Source: Eubacterium sp. An11 (lineage in GTDB: Bacteria; Bacillota; Clostridia; Lachnospirales; Lachnospiraceae). Taken from it: a stretch of DNA of 58,243 bases. This document shows, piece by piece, positions 26,827 to 35,579 of the stretch (position 1 is its first letter; every line of letters starts with the position of its first letter). The position numbers and the translations under genes are program-made. The notes below the pieces were generated by a model. That model searched no databases, was not told the origin of the DNA, and saw only the letters and a list, made by a program, of their open reading frames with translations. The DNA lies in NCBI RefSeq assembly GCF_002161065.1, contig NZ_NFLV01000020.1, positions 1 to 58,243 of the forward strand. Reading direction: 5' to 3'.

Positions 26827-27924
26827 CTATACATTGAATTTAAAGAGCACCACATCTCCGTCCTGCATCACGTATTCTTTTCCTTCGGAACGGACGAGGC
26901 CTTTGTCTCTGGCTGCGGACATGCTTCCGCAGGCGATCAGATCATCGTAGCTGATGACATCGGCTTTGATGAAGCCCCGCTCGAAGTCAGAGTGGATTTT
27001 TCCGGCAGCCTGCGGCGCTTTGGTACCTTTGGTGATGGTCCAGGCTTTGGATTCCATCGGCCCTGCAGTCAGGTAGGAGATCAGGCCCAGGATACGGTAG
27101 CTGGCTTTGATCAGCTTTTCAAGGCCGGATTCGGAAAGTCCCAGATCATCCAGGAACATAGCTTTCTCGTCATCATCCAGTTCTGCAATCTCCTGTTCAA
27201 TCTGTGCGCAGACCACGAATACTTCGGAGTCACAGCCGGCGGCGTATTCTTTTACAGCCTGTACATATTCATTGGAGGCGCCGTCGTCGGCCAGGTCATC
27301 CTCCGATACATTTGCCGCGAAGATGACCGGTTTGGCTGTCAGCAGATTGCATTCATCCAGCAATTTCTGTTCGTCTTCATCTTCGGTGACAAAGGTTTTG
27401 GCCAGGTTGCCGTCTTCCAGATGTGCTTTCATTTTCTTTAACAGTTCCACTTCTGCGGCAATCTTTTTATCATTGTGAGCGGCGCGGGCTGATTTCGCGA
27501 TGCGGCGCTCCAGCACTTCAATGTCAGCAAAAATCAGCTCAAAGTTGATCGTTTCGATATCTCTGAGAGGATTCACGCTTCCATCCACATGGACAACGTT
27601 GCTGTCTTCAAAGCAGCGGACCACGTGTACGATGGCGTCCACCTCACGGATGTTGGCCAGGAACTGGTTTCCCAGACCTTCTCCCTTGGATGCGCCTTTT
27701 ACAAGACCGGCGATGTCCACGAATTCGATGACGGCCGGAACAATCTTGGCAGAGTCATACATGTCAGAAAGCACCTGCAGCCGGGCGTCCGGAACAGGAA
27801 CAATGCCCACGTTCGGATCGATGGTACAGAAAGGATAGTTGGCAGATTCGGCGCCGGCTTTGGTCAGAGAGTTAAATAATGTACTCTTTCCTACATTTGG
27901 AAGTCCGACAATACCTAATTTCAT
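26827..27924 (-). CDS. ychF: Redox-regulated ATPase YchF (Obg-like)
   Basis: TRAFAC-class P-loop protein binding ribosomes and preferring ATP over [11 protein letters not shown] is at residues 7-14, [17 protein letters not shown] is the switch II region, and the C-terminal TGS-like domain contains [13 protein letters not shown]. Its 365 residues match the family. The ATG at 27924 follows GGAGG by about eight bases; an upstream in-frame ATG would add MINGGIT, which is the ribosome binding site read as protein. It is one of only two genes on the reverse strand and is monocistronic. Its transcript runs toward repeat copy C. Confidence 0.97.
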   Translation of the reverse strand: MKLGIVGLPNVGKSTLFNSLTKAGAESANYPFCTIDPNVGIVPVPDARLQVLSDMYDSAKIVPAVIEFVDIAGLVKGASKGEGLGNQFLANIREVDAIVHVVRCFEDSNVVHVDGSVNPLRDIETINFELIFADIEVLERRIAKSARAAHNDKKIAAEVELLKKMKAHLEDGNLAKTFVTEDEDEQKLLDECNLLTAKPVIFAANVSEDDLADDGASNEYVQAVKEYAAGCDSEVFVVCAQIEQEIAELDDDEKAMFLDDLGLSESGLEKLIKASYRILGLISYLTAGPMESKAWTITKGTKAPQAAGKIHSDFERGFIKADVISYDDLIACGSMSAARDKGLVRSEGKEYVMQDGDVVLFKFNV

Positions 27925-27982
27925 AGTAATTCCTCCATTTATCATTTATTTCATTGAGATGTCGTTTGCATTACAACTGTCC

Positions 27983-28012
27983 ATTCTACCATAGAAAGAA
28001 AGAAGCTGACAA
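27983..28012 (-). promoter_or_regulatory. Sigma-A promoter for ychF
   Basis: On the reverse strand, TTGTCA (28012-28007), 18-base spacer, TAGAAT (27988-27983). Confidence 0.5.
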
Positions 28013-28048
28013 GGGGGCGGAAAGAAAAATGCCGGATTCACATAATGA

Positions 28049-28077
28049 TTGAAATTTTTTACGGAGCGGGCTATAAT
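28049..28077 (+). promoter_or_regulatory. Sigma-A promoter for lgt
   Basis: TTGAAA (28049-28054), 17-base spacer, TATAAT (28072-28077). Confidence 0.75.
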
Positions 28078-28141
28078 ATTCCCAATGTCACAGCAGGGCA
28101 GGGACTGTCCTGCGTTTCAACGAGAGATACAGGAGGTTATT

Positions 28142-29032
28142 ATGGAATATATGGATATCCGGTTCCCGAATCTGGGAATTGTGTTTTCTCATGTGGGAAG
28201 ATACATTTCCGTCGGGGGTTTTCATATTATGTTTTACGGGATTATCATTGCCGCAGGTTTTCTGGTGGGGCTTCTGATCGCCCAGAAGGAAGCGAAGCGG
28301 ACTGGACAGAATCCGGAAATGTATCTGGATTATCTGATCTGTATGATGATTCCGGCCATCGTTGGGGCAAGAGCCTATTATGTTATTTTTTCCTGGGATT
28401 ATTATAAAGAACATCCCCTGGACATCATCAATATCCGGCATGGCGGTCTGGGTATCGTCGGCGGTGTGGCGGCGGCCATCGTGGTGCTTCTCATATTTGC
28501 CAAAGTGAGAAAACAGAAGGCGGCCCTGATGCTTGATACCATGTCCATGGCGCTGCTGGTGGGGCAGATCATGGGACGCTGGGGGAATTTCTTCAACCGG
28601 GAGGCTTTCGGGGGATACACAGACGGACCGCTGGCCATGCAGATCCCTCTGGGGTATTTTGAACAGACCGGAAGACTGGGAGAGATTGAACAGGCAGGAC
28701 TTCTGGATCATCTGGTAAATGTGGATGTGGGAGGACAGATGCTTTCCTATATTCAGGTGCATCCGACGTTCCTTTATGAAGGCCTCTGGAACTGTCTGGT
28801 TCTGCTGGTGATTTTTCTTTACAGGAAGCATAAGAAGTTTGACGGCGAACTTTTGTGCATCTACCTTATGGGCTATGGTCTGGGACGTTTCTTTATTGAG
28901 GGACTCCGGGTCGATCAGCTCCAGATCGGTCATACGGGAATTGCGGTGACACAGGTGGTATGCGCTGTGGTTTTTGCGGGCAGCCTCATTACGATGATCA
29001 TAAAAAGGCGAATGCGGCAAAAACAGCTTTGA
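28142..29032 (+). CDS. lgt: Prolipoprotein diacylglyceryl transferase
   Basis: Membrane enzyme attaching diacylglycerol to the lipobox cysteine of prelipoproteins, the first step of lipoprotein maturation. The 296-residue protein has about seven hydrophobic helices and the Lgt signature GRWGNFFNREAFGG. The HPTFLYEGLWN and GYGLGRFFIEGLR segments carry other conserved active-site residues. The ATG at 28142 follows AGGAGG; the promoter at 28049 excludes the earlier start in the same frame. One client in this window is PotD. Confidence 0.95.
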   Translation: MEYMDIRFPNLGIVFSHVGRYISVGGFHIMFYGIIIAAGFLVGLLIAQKEAKRTGQNPEMYLDYLICMMIPAIVGARAYYVIFSWDYYKEHPLDIINIRHGGLGIVGGVAAAIVVLLIFAKVRKQKAALMLDTMSMALLVGQIMGRWGNFFNREAFGGYTDGPLAMQIPLGYFEQTGRLGEIEQAGLLDHLVNVDVGGQMLSYIQVHPTFLYEGLWNCLVLLVIFLYRKHKKFDGELLCIYLMGYGLGRFFIEGLRVDQLQIGHTGIAVTQVVCAVVFAGSLITMIIKRRMRQKQL

Positions 29033-29047
29033 TTTTATACCCTGTGC

Positions 29048-29076
29048 TTGATAATTGCATTTTTGTATGCTATAAT
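29048..29076 (+). promoter_or_regulatory. Sigma-A promoter for the ABC exporter pair
   Basis: TTGATA (29048-29053), 17 bases, TATAAT (29071-29076), 54 bases before the permease start. Confidence 0.75.
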
Positions 29077-29130
29077 GCCAGAAGTTTTGCAGACAAAAGC
29101 TGAAATAGGGGAAGAGGCCTGGAGGAAGTT

Positions 29131-29913
29131 ATGAAGCGTTTTTGGAAAGATTTAAAGGAGCATTACAGATATGCTCTTTACTCCGCCAAATCGGAGCTGA
29201 AGTCGGAGGTTGCCAACTCCTATCTGAACTGGGTATGGTGGGTGCTGGAACCTTTCTGTTTTATGTTGATCTATACATTTATTTTTGGCTATATTTTTAA
29301 TTCGAAGGAGCCGTTTTTCAGCGCCTTCGTATTTATTGGCCTGACAGCATGGGAGTTTTTTAACCGGTGTCTGACGCAGAGTGTCAAGCTGATGCGTAAC
29401 AATAAGTCCATTGTGACCAAGGTTTATATTCCGAAGTTCATCCTTCTCATATCCCGGATGTTTTTTAACGGATATAAGATGCTCATATCCTTTGGAATCA
29501 TTGTGGCGATGATCATTTTCTTTCGGATTCCGCTGACGCTGAATATATTTTATGTGATACCGATTATGCTCACACTGTTTGTGCTGACCTTTGCCTGTAT
29601 GACACATCTCCTTCATTACGGAGTTTTTGTACAGGATTTGACCAATGTGGTCACCATTGTACTTCGTATGATTTTCTATATGACCGGTATCTTCTATAAT
29701 ATTGAGACCAGGGTGCCGGAACGGTTCGTGGGCCTTCTGATGCATGCCAATCCCATGGCGCTCATTTTGAGCAGCCTCCGGAAATGCATTCTCTACGGAG
29801 AGACGCCGGAACTTAAATGGCTTGGCATCTGGTTCGTCATCGGTGTTATTGTTGCCATCCTGGGAGTCCGTAAGATATACAAGAATGAAAACAGTTATGT
29901 AAAGGTGATTTAA
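29131..29913 (+). CDS. ABC-2 type polysaccharide/teichoic-acid exporter permease
   Basis: Membrane component of an ABC exporter for cell-surface glycans, of the TagG/RfbA/Wzm kind. At 260 residues it has six predicted helices with the ABC-2 pattern: a basic N-terminus, SYLNWVWWVLEPFCFMLIYTFIFGYIF as the first helix, and a final helix GIWFVIGVIVAILGVRKIY. The next gene begins at the last base of the stop codon, so the ATPase is its partner. No glycosyltransferase or glycan cluster lies alongside, so the cargo is unknown. Confidence 0.85.
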   Translation: MKRFWKDLKEHYRYALYSAKSELKSEVANSYLNWVWWVLEPFCFMLIYTFIFGYIFNSKEPFFSAFVFIGLTAWEFFNRCLTQSVKLMRNNKSIVTKVYIPKFILLISRMFFNGYKMLISFGIIVAMIIFFRIPLTLNIFYVIPIMLTLFVLTFACMTHLLHYGVFVQDLTNVVTIVLRMIFYMTGIFYNIETRVPERFVGLLMHANPMALILSSLRKCILYGETPELKWLGIWFVIGVIVAILGVRKIYKNENSYVKVI

Positions 29914-30656
29914 TGGAAGTAATGGAAGAACGCAAGAGTGCCATCAGTGTACGAAATGTTTGTATCAATTATAAAAGTTTAAAAGCAGCCTCTATCAAGC
30001 AGAGCCTGTTTAGCTTCAGAAAGGTGAAGCAGGAAGTTTTCCAGGCAGTTCGGAACGTTTCCTTTGAGGTGCCGGAAGGACAGATCCTTGGAATTACCGG
30101 GAAGAACGGCAGCGGTAAGTCCACTATGCTTCGGGCCATCGCCGGTATCTTCTCCGCCGACAGCGGAGAGATCGATCTTCACGGACATTCTATTTCTCTG
30201 CTGGCCATTGGTGTCGGCTTTAAAAATGAGCTGTCCGGCAGAGAAAATATCATTTTGTCCGGTATGCTTCTGGGATTCAGCAAGGAAGAGATCATGGAAA
30301 AAATGCCGGAAATCATCGAGTTTGCCGGCATCGGCAACTTTATCGACATGCCGGTCCGGACGTACTCAAGCGGTATGCATTCCAAGCTGGCGTTTTCCAT
30401 CTCGGCGATCCTCGAGACGGAGATCATGCTCGTTGACGAGGTTCTGAGTGTCGGAGATCAGAAGTTCAGAAAAAAGAGTTACCGGAAGATGAAAGAGCTT
30501 ATCTCCAGCCGGGACCGGACGGTGGTCATCGTGTCCCACAATATGAGCACGCTGGAAGATCTGTGCGACCAGCTGATCTGGATGCACGACGGAGAGATCG
30601 TCATGTATGACAAACCTGAGATCGTACTTCCGATTTATAAAGATTTTATGCGATAA
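29913..30656 (+). CDS. ABC exporter ATPase for polysaccharide/teichoic acid
   Basis: ATP-binding partner of the preceding permease, of the TagH/RfbB/Wzt type. Walker A GKNGSGKST at 63-71, the family GVGFKNELSGRENI loop, an atypical signature YSSGMHSKLAFS, and Walker B IMLVDEVLSVGD. At 247 residues it consists of the nucleotide-binding domain only; the C-terminal carbohydrate-recognition domain of Wzt and the extension of TagH are missing. It ends just before a strong terminator, closing a two-gene operon. Confidence 0.88.
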   Translation: MEVMEERKSAISVRNVCINYKSLKAASIKQSLFSFRKVKQEVFQAVRNVSFEVPEGQILGITGKNGSGKSTMLRAIAGIFSADSGEIDLHGHSISLLAIGVGFKNELSGRENIILSGMLLGFSKEEIMEKMPEIIEFAGIGNFIDMPVRTYSSGMHSKLAFSISAILETEIMLVDEVLSVGDQKFRKKSYRKMKELISSRDRTVVIVSHNMSTLEDLCDQLIWMHDGEIVMYDKPEIVLPIYKDFMR

Positions 30657-30671
30657 ATAAGATTGACTATG

Positions 30672-30697
30672 AAGAAGCCTTCGGGCTTCTTTTTTTG
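30672..30697 (+). terminator. UUCG-loop terminator of the exporter operon
   Basis: GAAGCC-TTCG-GGCTTC (30674-30689), extended by two A-T pairs, followed by a run of eight T. Its T run is the start of the outer helix of the structured element that follows. Confidence 0.9.
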
Positions 30698-30866
30698 TTG
30701 GGAAAATCTGGACAGCGGCGGCGGAACCGGGGAAGCAAGCTTACCCGGCCCCGCAGACATTGGACGGATAAGGGAACATGAGCATGAAGCGGGGGATCGC
30801 GGAATGCGAATGATCCCGGAGGACAGCGGGAGTGCGAGAGCACGGAGCTGTCCAATTTCCCAACAA
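30695..30866 (+). ncRNA. Structured element of unknown class (possible RNA or repeat)
   Basis: The ends pair: TTGTTGGGAAA (30695-30705) with TTTCCCAACAA (30856-30866), and TGGACAGC (30709-30716) with GCTGTCCA (30847-30854), a 19-pair helix with a small internal loop. Inside are a hairpin GCGG-CCGGG-AAG/CTT-CCCGG-CCGC (30721-30754), GGGATC/GATCCC (30793-30817), and GTGC-GAGA-GCAC (30832-30843). GGACAGC also occurs at 30821-30827, so GCTGTCC has two possible partners. No T run follows. No known RNA class was recognised and the transcribed strand is uncertain. The rest of the 508-base gap holds the mraZ promoter and operator. Confidence 0.4.
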
Positions 30867-31017
30867 AAGCCGGAAATCCGGGCAGGATACGCCCTGACAC
30901 CTCAATGATTAGAAAAAATTGCAATTTTTCTTAAAAAATTATCTTTTTTTAGGCAATCATACGTTCTCCCTGTAAAAAAAAGGAAAGAAAACCTTAGAAA
31001 ATATCCCCAAAATAATG

Positions 31018-31046
31018 TTGCAATACCTTTCTGTATGAGATAAAAT
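31018..31046 (+). promoter_or_regulatory. Sigma-A promoter of the mraZ division and wall cluster
   Basis: TTGCAA (31018-31023), 17-base spacer, TAAAAT (31041-31046). The long leader to mraZ (about 110 bases) carries the operator repeats. Confidence 0.65.
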
Positions 31047-31052
31047 AAATGA

Positions 31053-31079
31053 CAAGTGGAGCAAAGTGGTAAAAAGTGA
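31053..31079 (+). promoter_or_regulatory. MraZ operator: three 10-base-spaced AAAGTGG repeats
   Basis: CAAGTGG (31053-31059), AAAGTGG (31063-31069) and AAAGTGA (31073-31079) repeat with exact 10-base spacing over the likely transcription start. This is the arrangement of MraZ boxes described upstream of mraZ in other bacteria, so MraZ probably represses or tunes its own operon. Confidence 0.7.
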
Positions 31080-31164
31080 CGTTTTCTGGGGAGGGTATCC
31101 CCGAAAGAGATACAAAAAGAAGAATGGAGGAGACGTCTGTTTTCCGTAAAAGAAGGTGAGCAAT

Positions 31165-31587
31165 GTGTTTCAGGGAGAATTTCAACATGGGCTGGACGCC
31201 AAGGGACGCCTGATTTTACCGGCGAAGATTCGGGAAGAACTCGGAACACAATTTGTACTTACCAAAGGGATGGACGGATGTCTTTTTATTTTTCCGCCGG
31301 ATTCCTGGGAGACCTTTGCCGGGAAGCTGAATGCTCTTCCGACTTCTTCCAGACAGGCGCGGAAGCTGAAACGTTACTTTATCGGAAGCTCTGTAGAATG
31401 CGAAACAGATAAACAGGGAAGATTTCTCATACCACCGGTGTTAAGAAGCTTTGCGGAGATAGACAAAGATGTCACGGTTCTTGGCGTATCGGACCGCATT
31501 GAGCTGTGGAGTACAGAAAAATATGACGCGTATCAGAACGAGGAAGATGAGTCTATCGAGGACATTGCGGGAGAACTGGATTTTTAG
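31165..31587 (+). CDS. mraZ: Transcriptional regulator MraZ
   Basis: AbrB-fold, ring-forming DNA-binding protein controlling the division and wall cluster. Two copies of the MraZ motif are visible: [17 protein letters not shown] and [18 protein letters not shown]. The GTG at 31165 gives [14 protein letters not shown], the family start, with AAGGTG six bases upstream; a GTG at 31156 lies inside that ribosome binding site. It has 140 residues. It is the first gene of a cluster that runs to ftsZ. Confidence 0.95.
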   Translation: MFQGEFQHGLDAKGRLILPAKIREELGTQFVLTKGMDGCLFIFPPDSWETFAGKLNALPTSSRQARKLKRYFIGSSVECETDKQGRFLIPPVLRSFAEIDKDVTVLGVSDRIELWSTEKYDAYQNEEDESIEDIAGELDF

Positions 31588-31661
31588 ACAGAGATATCAG
31601 GACAGAGTTTCCGGGCTTGGATACCCGGAGAAAAAATATGCTGCCTGATAAGGAGGATGCC

Positions 31662-32603
31662 ATGGAGTTTAAACATAAGTCCATTATGCTGGCGGAGACA
31701 ATTGAATCATTACACATTAAGCCGGACGGGATTTATGTGGACGGCACTCTGGGAGGAGGAGGACATTCCCTGGAGATTGCAAAAAGGCTGACAGACGGGG
31801 GGCGTCTCATCGGCATAGACCAGGACGGAGATGCCATTGAGGCTGCCGGGCAGCGTCTGGCGCCTTATTCAGACCGGGTGACCATCGTCCGGAGCAATTA
31901 CGCTCAGATGAAGCAGGTACTTCAGGAGTTATCCATTGACAAAGTGGACGGTATTTTGCTGGATCTGGGAGTTTCTTCCTACCAGCTGGATAATGGTGAA
32001 CGGGGATTTACCTACAGAGAAGACGTGCCTCTTGACATGCGTATGGACAAGCGTCAGGAGCGGACGGCGAGAGATATCGTGAACACGTACAGTGAGACGG
32101 AGCTTTATCATATCATCAGGGATTATGGTGAGGATAAATTTGCAAAAAACATTGCAAAGCACATTGTGCTGGCGAGAAAAGAAGCGCCGGTGGAGACCAC
32201 CGGACAGCTGACAGAGATCATCAAGGCAGCCATTCCGAGAAAGGTGAGAGCGGTGGGAGGACACCCGGCCAAAAAGACGTTCCAGGCTATTCGCATTGAG
32301 CTGAATCATGAGCTTGATGTGCTGAAGGGGCATCTGGAAGAAATGGTCGATCTTCTCGGAGATGAGGGAAGACTTTGCGTGATCACCTTCCATTCTCTGG
32401 AAGACAGAATTGTGAAAAATATTTTCAGAACCTGCGAGAATCCGTGCATCTGCCCGCCGGGCTTTCCTGTCTGCACCTGCGGACGGGTATCCAAGGGCAG
32501 AGTGATCACGAGAAAACCGATCGTACCGGGAGAGGAAGAACTCAGAGAGAACAGCCGGGCCAAAAGTGCAAAGTTACGTGTATTTGAAAGAATCGTTTCA
32601 TAA
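31662..32603 (+). CDS. rsmH: 16S rRNA m4C1402 N4-methyltransferase RsmH
   Basis: SAM-dependent methyltransferase on 16S rRNA C1402. Family motifs: [23 protein letters not shown] (SAM loop), [44 protein letters not shown] and [17 protein letters not shown] Cys-rich segment [17 protein letters not shown] near the C-terminus is common in Clostridia. The ATG at 31662 follows AAGGAGGA and gives 313 residues. It is always next to mraZ in this cluster. Confidence 0.96.
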   Translation: MEFKHKSIMLAETIESLHIKPDGIYVDGTLGGGGHSLEIAKRLTDGGRLIGIDQDGDAIEAAGQRLAPYSDRVTIVRSNYAQMKQVLQELSIDKVDGILLDLGVSSYQLDNGERGFTYREDVPLDMRMDKRQERTARDIVNTYSETELYHIIRDYGEDKFAKNIAKHIVLARKEAPVETTGQLTEIIKAAIPRKVRAVGGHPAKKTFQAIRIELNHELDVLKGHLEEMVDLLGDEGRLCVITFHSLEDRIVKNIFRTCENPCICPPGFPVCTCGRVSKGRVITRKPIVPGEEELRENSRAKSAKLRVFERIVS

Positions 32604-32639
32604 GAGATGAGACAATACAGTGTGTTGGAGGAATTGGAT

Positions 32640-33185
32640 ATGGCGTTGCATAGTACATCAGAGCGTTACAATTACATTTACGGGAGCAATGTGACAAAGC
32701 TTGACGGGGAGGGCCGTTACGGAGACGGAACCTACGGAGCACAGCCGAAGAAAAAGAAAAATAACCGCGCCAGAAGAGCGGCGGAGACGAGAGTTCAGAA
32801 GGAACGGCCGGTGAATCCGGAAAAGGAGGCGGCGATCCAGCGGAACAAAGAAAGACTTCAGGTTTTTGACTGGAAGTACACGGTGATCACAGCGGTGGCA
32901 GTGATAATCTGCGCGGCAGCTGCCCTTGTATATCTGGGAGGAAGGGTGCATCTGAATAATCTTTCCTCGGAGATTTCCAGTCTGAAATCCGAGAAAGAGG
33001 AATTGCTCAGTGAACAGAACGCTTTGCAGACGGAAATTGATAAAAATATCAATCTGGATGAAATACGTATTTTTGCAGAAGAAGAATTACATATGGTATA
33101 TCCGGGTCCCGAGCAGGTAATTTATTATAACAGCAGTACAAGCGATTATTTCAGACAGTATGAAAGTGTTGATACATCGAATTAA
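32640..33185 (+). CDS. ftsL: FtsL-like septum protein
   Basis: Bitopic division protein with FtsL layout: a long basic cytoplasmic region (residues 1-75, with KKKKNNRARRAA), one transmembrane helix (YTVITAVAVIICAAAALVYLG), then an extracytoplasmic coiled coil with heptad pattern (LSSEISSLKSEKEELLSEQNALQTEIDKN shortened here). The cytoplasmic part is longer than in Bacillus FtsL. Identification rests on topology and on its position between rsmH and the PBP genes. The ATG at 32640 follows TTGGAGGAATT; 181 residues. Confidence 0.8.
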   Translation: MALHSTSERYNYIYGSNVTKLDGEGRYGDGTYGAQPKKKKNNRARRAAETRVQKERPVNPEKEAAIQRNKERLQVFDWKYTVITAVAVIICAAAALVYLGGRVHLNNLSSEISSLKSEKEELLSEQNALQTEIDKNINLDEIRIFAEEELHMVYPGPEQVIYYNSSTSDYFRQYESVDTSN

Positions 33186-33200
33186 AAAGTGGGTGGTAAT

Positions 33201-35513
33201 GTGACGAAAAAGAAAAAAAAGGTAAGTCGTCTGACCACAGCAATGAGGGGCAAACTGAGTGTAGTATTTTTAGTAATTGTTTGCCTCTTTTTATTGCTGG
33301 CAATACGTCTTGCCTATTGGACAATACGAAATGGAGATGAGTTTGAGACCATTGTGCTGGGACAGCAGAACCATACCAGCTCTACCATCGCCTATGAGAG
33401 AGGAAGAATCTACGACCGCAACGGAAATATTCTCGCTTCCAATGAGAAGATTTATACTCTGGTGCTGGAACCGAAAAATATCATTGATGTGGGAACCGCC
33501 GGTCAGGATGAAGAAGAGGACGGGCAGAAGAAGGAGAATAAAGTTCTGGAGACGACCATCCAGGTGCTGAATGAATATTTTGGTTTTTCCGAAGATGATC
33601 TCCGGCAGACCATTGAGGAAAATGCAAATTCTTACTATGTGGTATATAAAAGAAATTTAAACTATGACGAAGTATCTGCCTTCCGGGAATTCCTGGCCAA
33701 GGCGGACGAGTCCTGGGATGCGAATACCCCGGCCGATGAGAAGGCGGAGATTGAGAGGGCCAGGCTGGTGGAAGGCGTTATGTTTGAGGAGAATTACAAG
33801 CGGGTCTATCCATATAAAGATCTGGCCTGCCGGATTCTCGGATTCACTTCTTCCGGCAACAGCGGCAACTGGGGCATCGAACAATATTATAATGATACCT
33901 TAAATGGAACCAACGGACGTTCCTACTATTATTTTAATCAGGAACTGACACAGGAACAGACGGTAAAGCCGGCTGAAAACGGGAATTCCGTGGTCAGTAC
34001 CATTGACATGCAGATCCAGCAGGTCATCGAGGAGAAACTGGCGGAATTTGATAAAGATGTGGGCAGTAAAATGACCAGTATTCTGGTCATGGATCCAAGA
34101 AACGGGGAAGTGCTCGGCATGGCTTCTTCCAATCCCTATGACTTAAATGATCCTATGAATGAGGAGGAGCTTTTACAGCTGTATTCTCAGGAAGAAATCG
34201 ACAAGATGAAAGAGTACACAGAAGAAAAGGAGTCGGAGGAGAGCAGCGAGGACGAAGCGGACGAGGCTTCCACGGAAGAAAATGAAGAAGACACCACAGC
34301 GGAAGACGGCAGTGAGGCATCCACAGAGGAGGAAGAAGAAGATAAAATGACCATTTATGATGGCTTTTATCAGCTCTGGCGTAATCCGATCATCAGCGAT
34401 GCCAATGAACCGGGATCCACGTACAAGCCGTTTACAGTGGCAGCTGGTCTGGAGACCGGCGTGCTGACGGGCAATGAGTCTTACTATTGTACCGGTTCTC
34501 TGAATGTGGGCAGCTGGAATATCGGATGTTCTCATGTTCACGGCAATATCAGTCTGGAAGACGCTGTGGCGGAATCCTGTAATGTGGCAATGATGAATAT
34601 CGCCTTTAATGAAGGCAATGATATTTTTTATCAATATCAGAATCTGTTTGGCTTCGGACGAAGCACAGGTATAGACCTGCCGGGAGAGGCACAGACCGCA
34701 TCTCTGATACCGGCGGAGAAAAACAGGGATACAGTGACCCTCGCCACCAATGCCTTTGGTCAGAACTTCAACTGTTCCATGATGCAGATGGCGGCAGGAT
34801 TTTCTTCCCTGATCAACGGTGGTAATTATTACAGACCGAGAGTGGTGAAGGAGATTCAGAACGATCAGGGAGATGTGGTAGAAGAGAAGGAACCGGAAGT
34901 TTTAAGGGAGACTGTTTCCGAGGAAACCTCAGAAACCATGCGCGGTTATCTGAAAAAGACGGTGGAATCCGGAACGGGAACCAAGGCGCAGATACCGGGA
35001 TACTCCATTGGAGGTAAAACCGGTACCGCAGAGAAGATTCCGAGAAATAAAGAAGATTATTACATTTCTTTTGTGGGATTTGTGCCGGCAGAAGATCCGG
35101 AACTGCTCATCTATGTCACCATCGATGAACCGAATGTGGACCATCAGGCCAATGCGGCTCTGGCAGTGAATCTGGAGCGGGAGTGCATGGAAGAAATCGT
35201 AAAGATTCTGGGGATCGAGCCAACAGAAGAGCTGACTGAGGAAGAAAAACAGCAGATGGAAGAGAAAAAGGCGCAGGAAGAGGCTGAAAAAGAGGCGGCG
35301 AAAGAAGAGCAGGAGGCGGAAAAAGACACCGCGGATGCTAGCACTGACAGCACGGAGACGGACACTGCAGACGATGACTCTGAGGGTACCGGAGCAGATG
35401 ACGCATCCACCCAGGCAGGGCAGGATGATGAGACGAATGATGAAGAAGATGCCTCCACGGAGGATGACGGAAGCAGTGAGACAGACAGTGCTTCCTCACA
35501 AGATGAGGAATAG
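33201..35513 (+). CDS. Class B penicillin-binding protein, FtsI/PBP2B-type, with acidic insertion and tail
   Basis: Peptidoglycan D,D-transpeptidase for septal wall synthesis. Topology: basic N-terminus, one transmembrane helix (about 19-40), dimerisation domain (YERGRIYDRNGNILASN), transpeptidase domain. Catalytic motifs are intact: S406-TYK, S459-CN, and K606-TG. Two features stand out: residues 340-382, just before the active-site serine motif, are a run of Glu, Asp, Ser and Thr; and the last 90 residues are an Asp/Glu/Ser/Thr tail replacing any PASTA domain. Both should lie outside the membrane. The GTG at 33201 follows GGTGG; GTG 33189 is the alternative. 770 residues. Confidence 0.9.
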   Translation: MTKKKKKVSRLTTAMRGKLSVVFLVIVCLFLLLAIRLAYWTIRNGDEFETIVLGQQNHTSSTIAYERGRIYDRNGNILASNEKIYTLVLEPKNIIDVGTAGQDEEEDGQKKENKVLETTIQVLNEYFGFSEDDLRQTIEENANSYYVVYKRNLNYDEVSAFREFLAKADESWDANTPADEKAEIERARLVEGVMFEENYKRVYPYKDLACRILGFTSSGNSGNWGIEQYYNDTLNGTNGRSYYYFNQELTQEQTVKPAENGNSVVSTIDMQIQQVIEEKLAEFDKDVGSKMTSILVMDPRNGEVLGMASSNPYDLNDPMNEEELLQLYSQEEIDKMKEYTEEKESEESSEDEADEASTEENEEDTTAEDGSEASTEEEEEDKMTIYDGFYQLWRNPIISDANEPGSTYKPFTVAAGLETGVLTGNESYYCTGSLNVGSWNIGCSHVHGNISLEDAVAESCNVAMMNIAFNEGNDIFYQYQNLFGFGRSTGIDLPGEAQTASLIPAEKNRDTVTLATNAFGQNFNCSMMQMAAGFSSLINGGNYYRPRVVKEIQNDQGDVVEEKEPEVLRETVSEETSETMRGYLKKTVESGTGTKAQIPGYSIGGKTGTAEKIPRNKEDYYISFVGFVPAEDPELLIYVTIDEPNVDHQANAALAVNLERECMEEIVKILGIEPTEELTEEEKQQMEEKKAQEEAEKEAAKEEQEAEKDTADASTDSTETDTADDDSEGTGADDASTQAGQDDETNDEEDASTEDDGSSETDSASSQDEE

Positions 35514-35579
35514 ATAGAAGAATATATGCACAAATACTGCGTAAACTGAATATAAAAGAACAGTTGAAATTGTGATGGC

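Noticed and set aside
26732-26950. A + strand reading frame of 72 codons beginning in repeat copy C and entering ychF
   Set aside because: It covers a palindrome arm and the antisense of ychF, with no ribosome binding site and no recognisable protein.
30663-30924. Open reading frames on both strands in the gap before mraZ
   Set aside because: They lie inside the self-complementary structured element, have no ribosome binding site and resemble no protein family; the openness follows from the base composition of the hairpins.
31123-31159. An 11-codon frame (ATGGAGGAGACG...) ending in the mraZ ribosome binding site
   Set aside because: Too short, and it has no good ribosome binding site of its own; its purine-rich start is probably chance.
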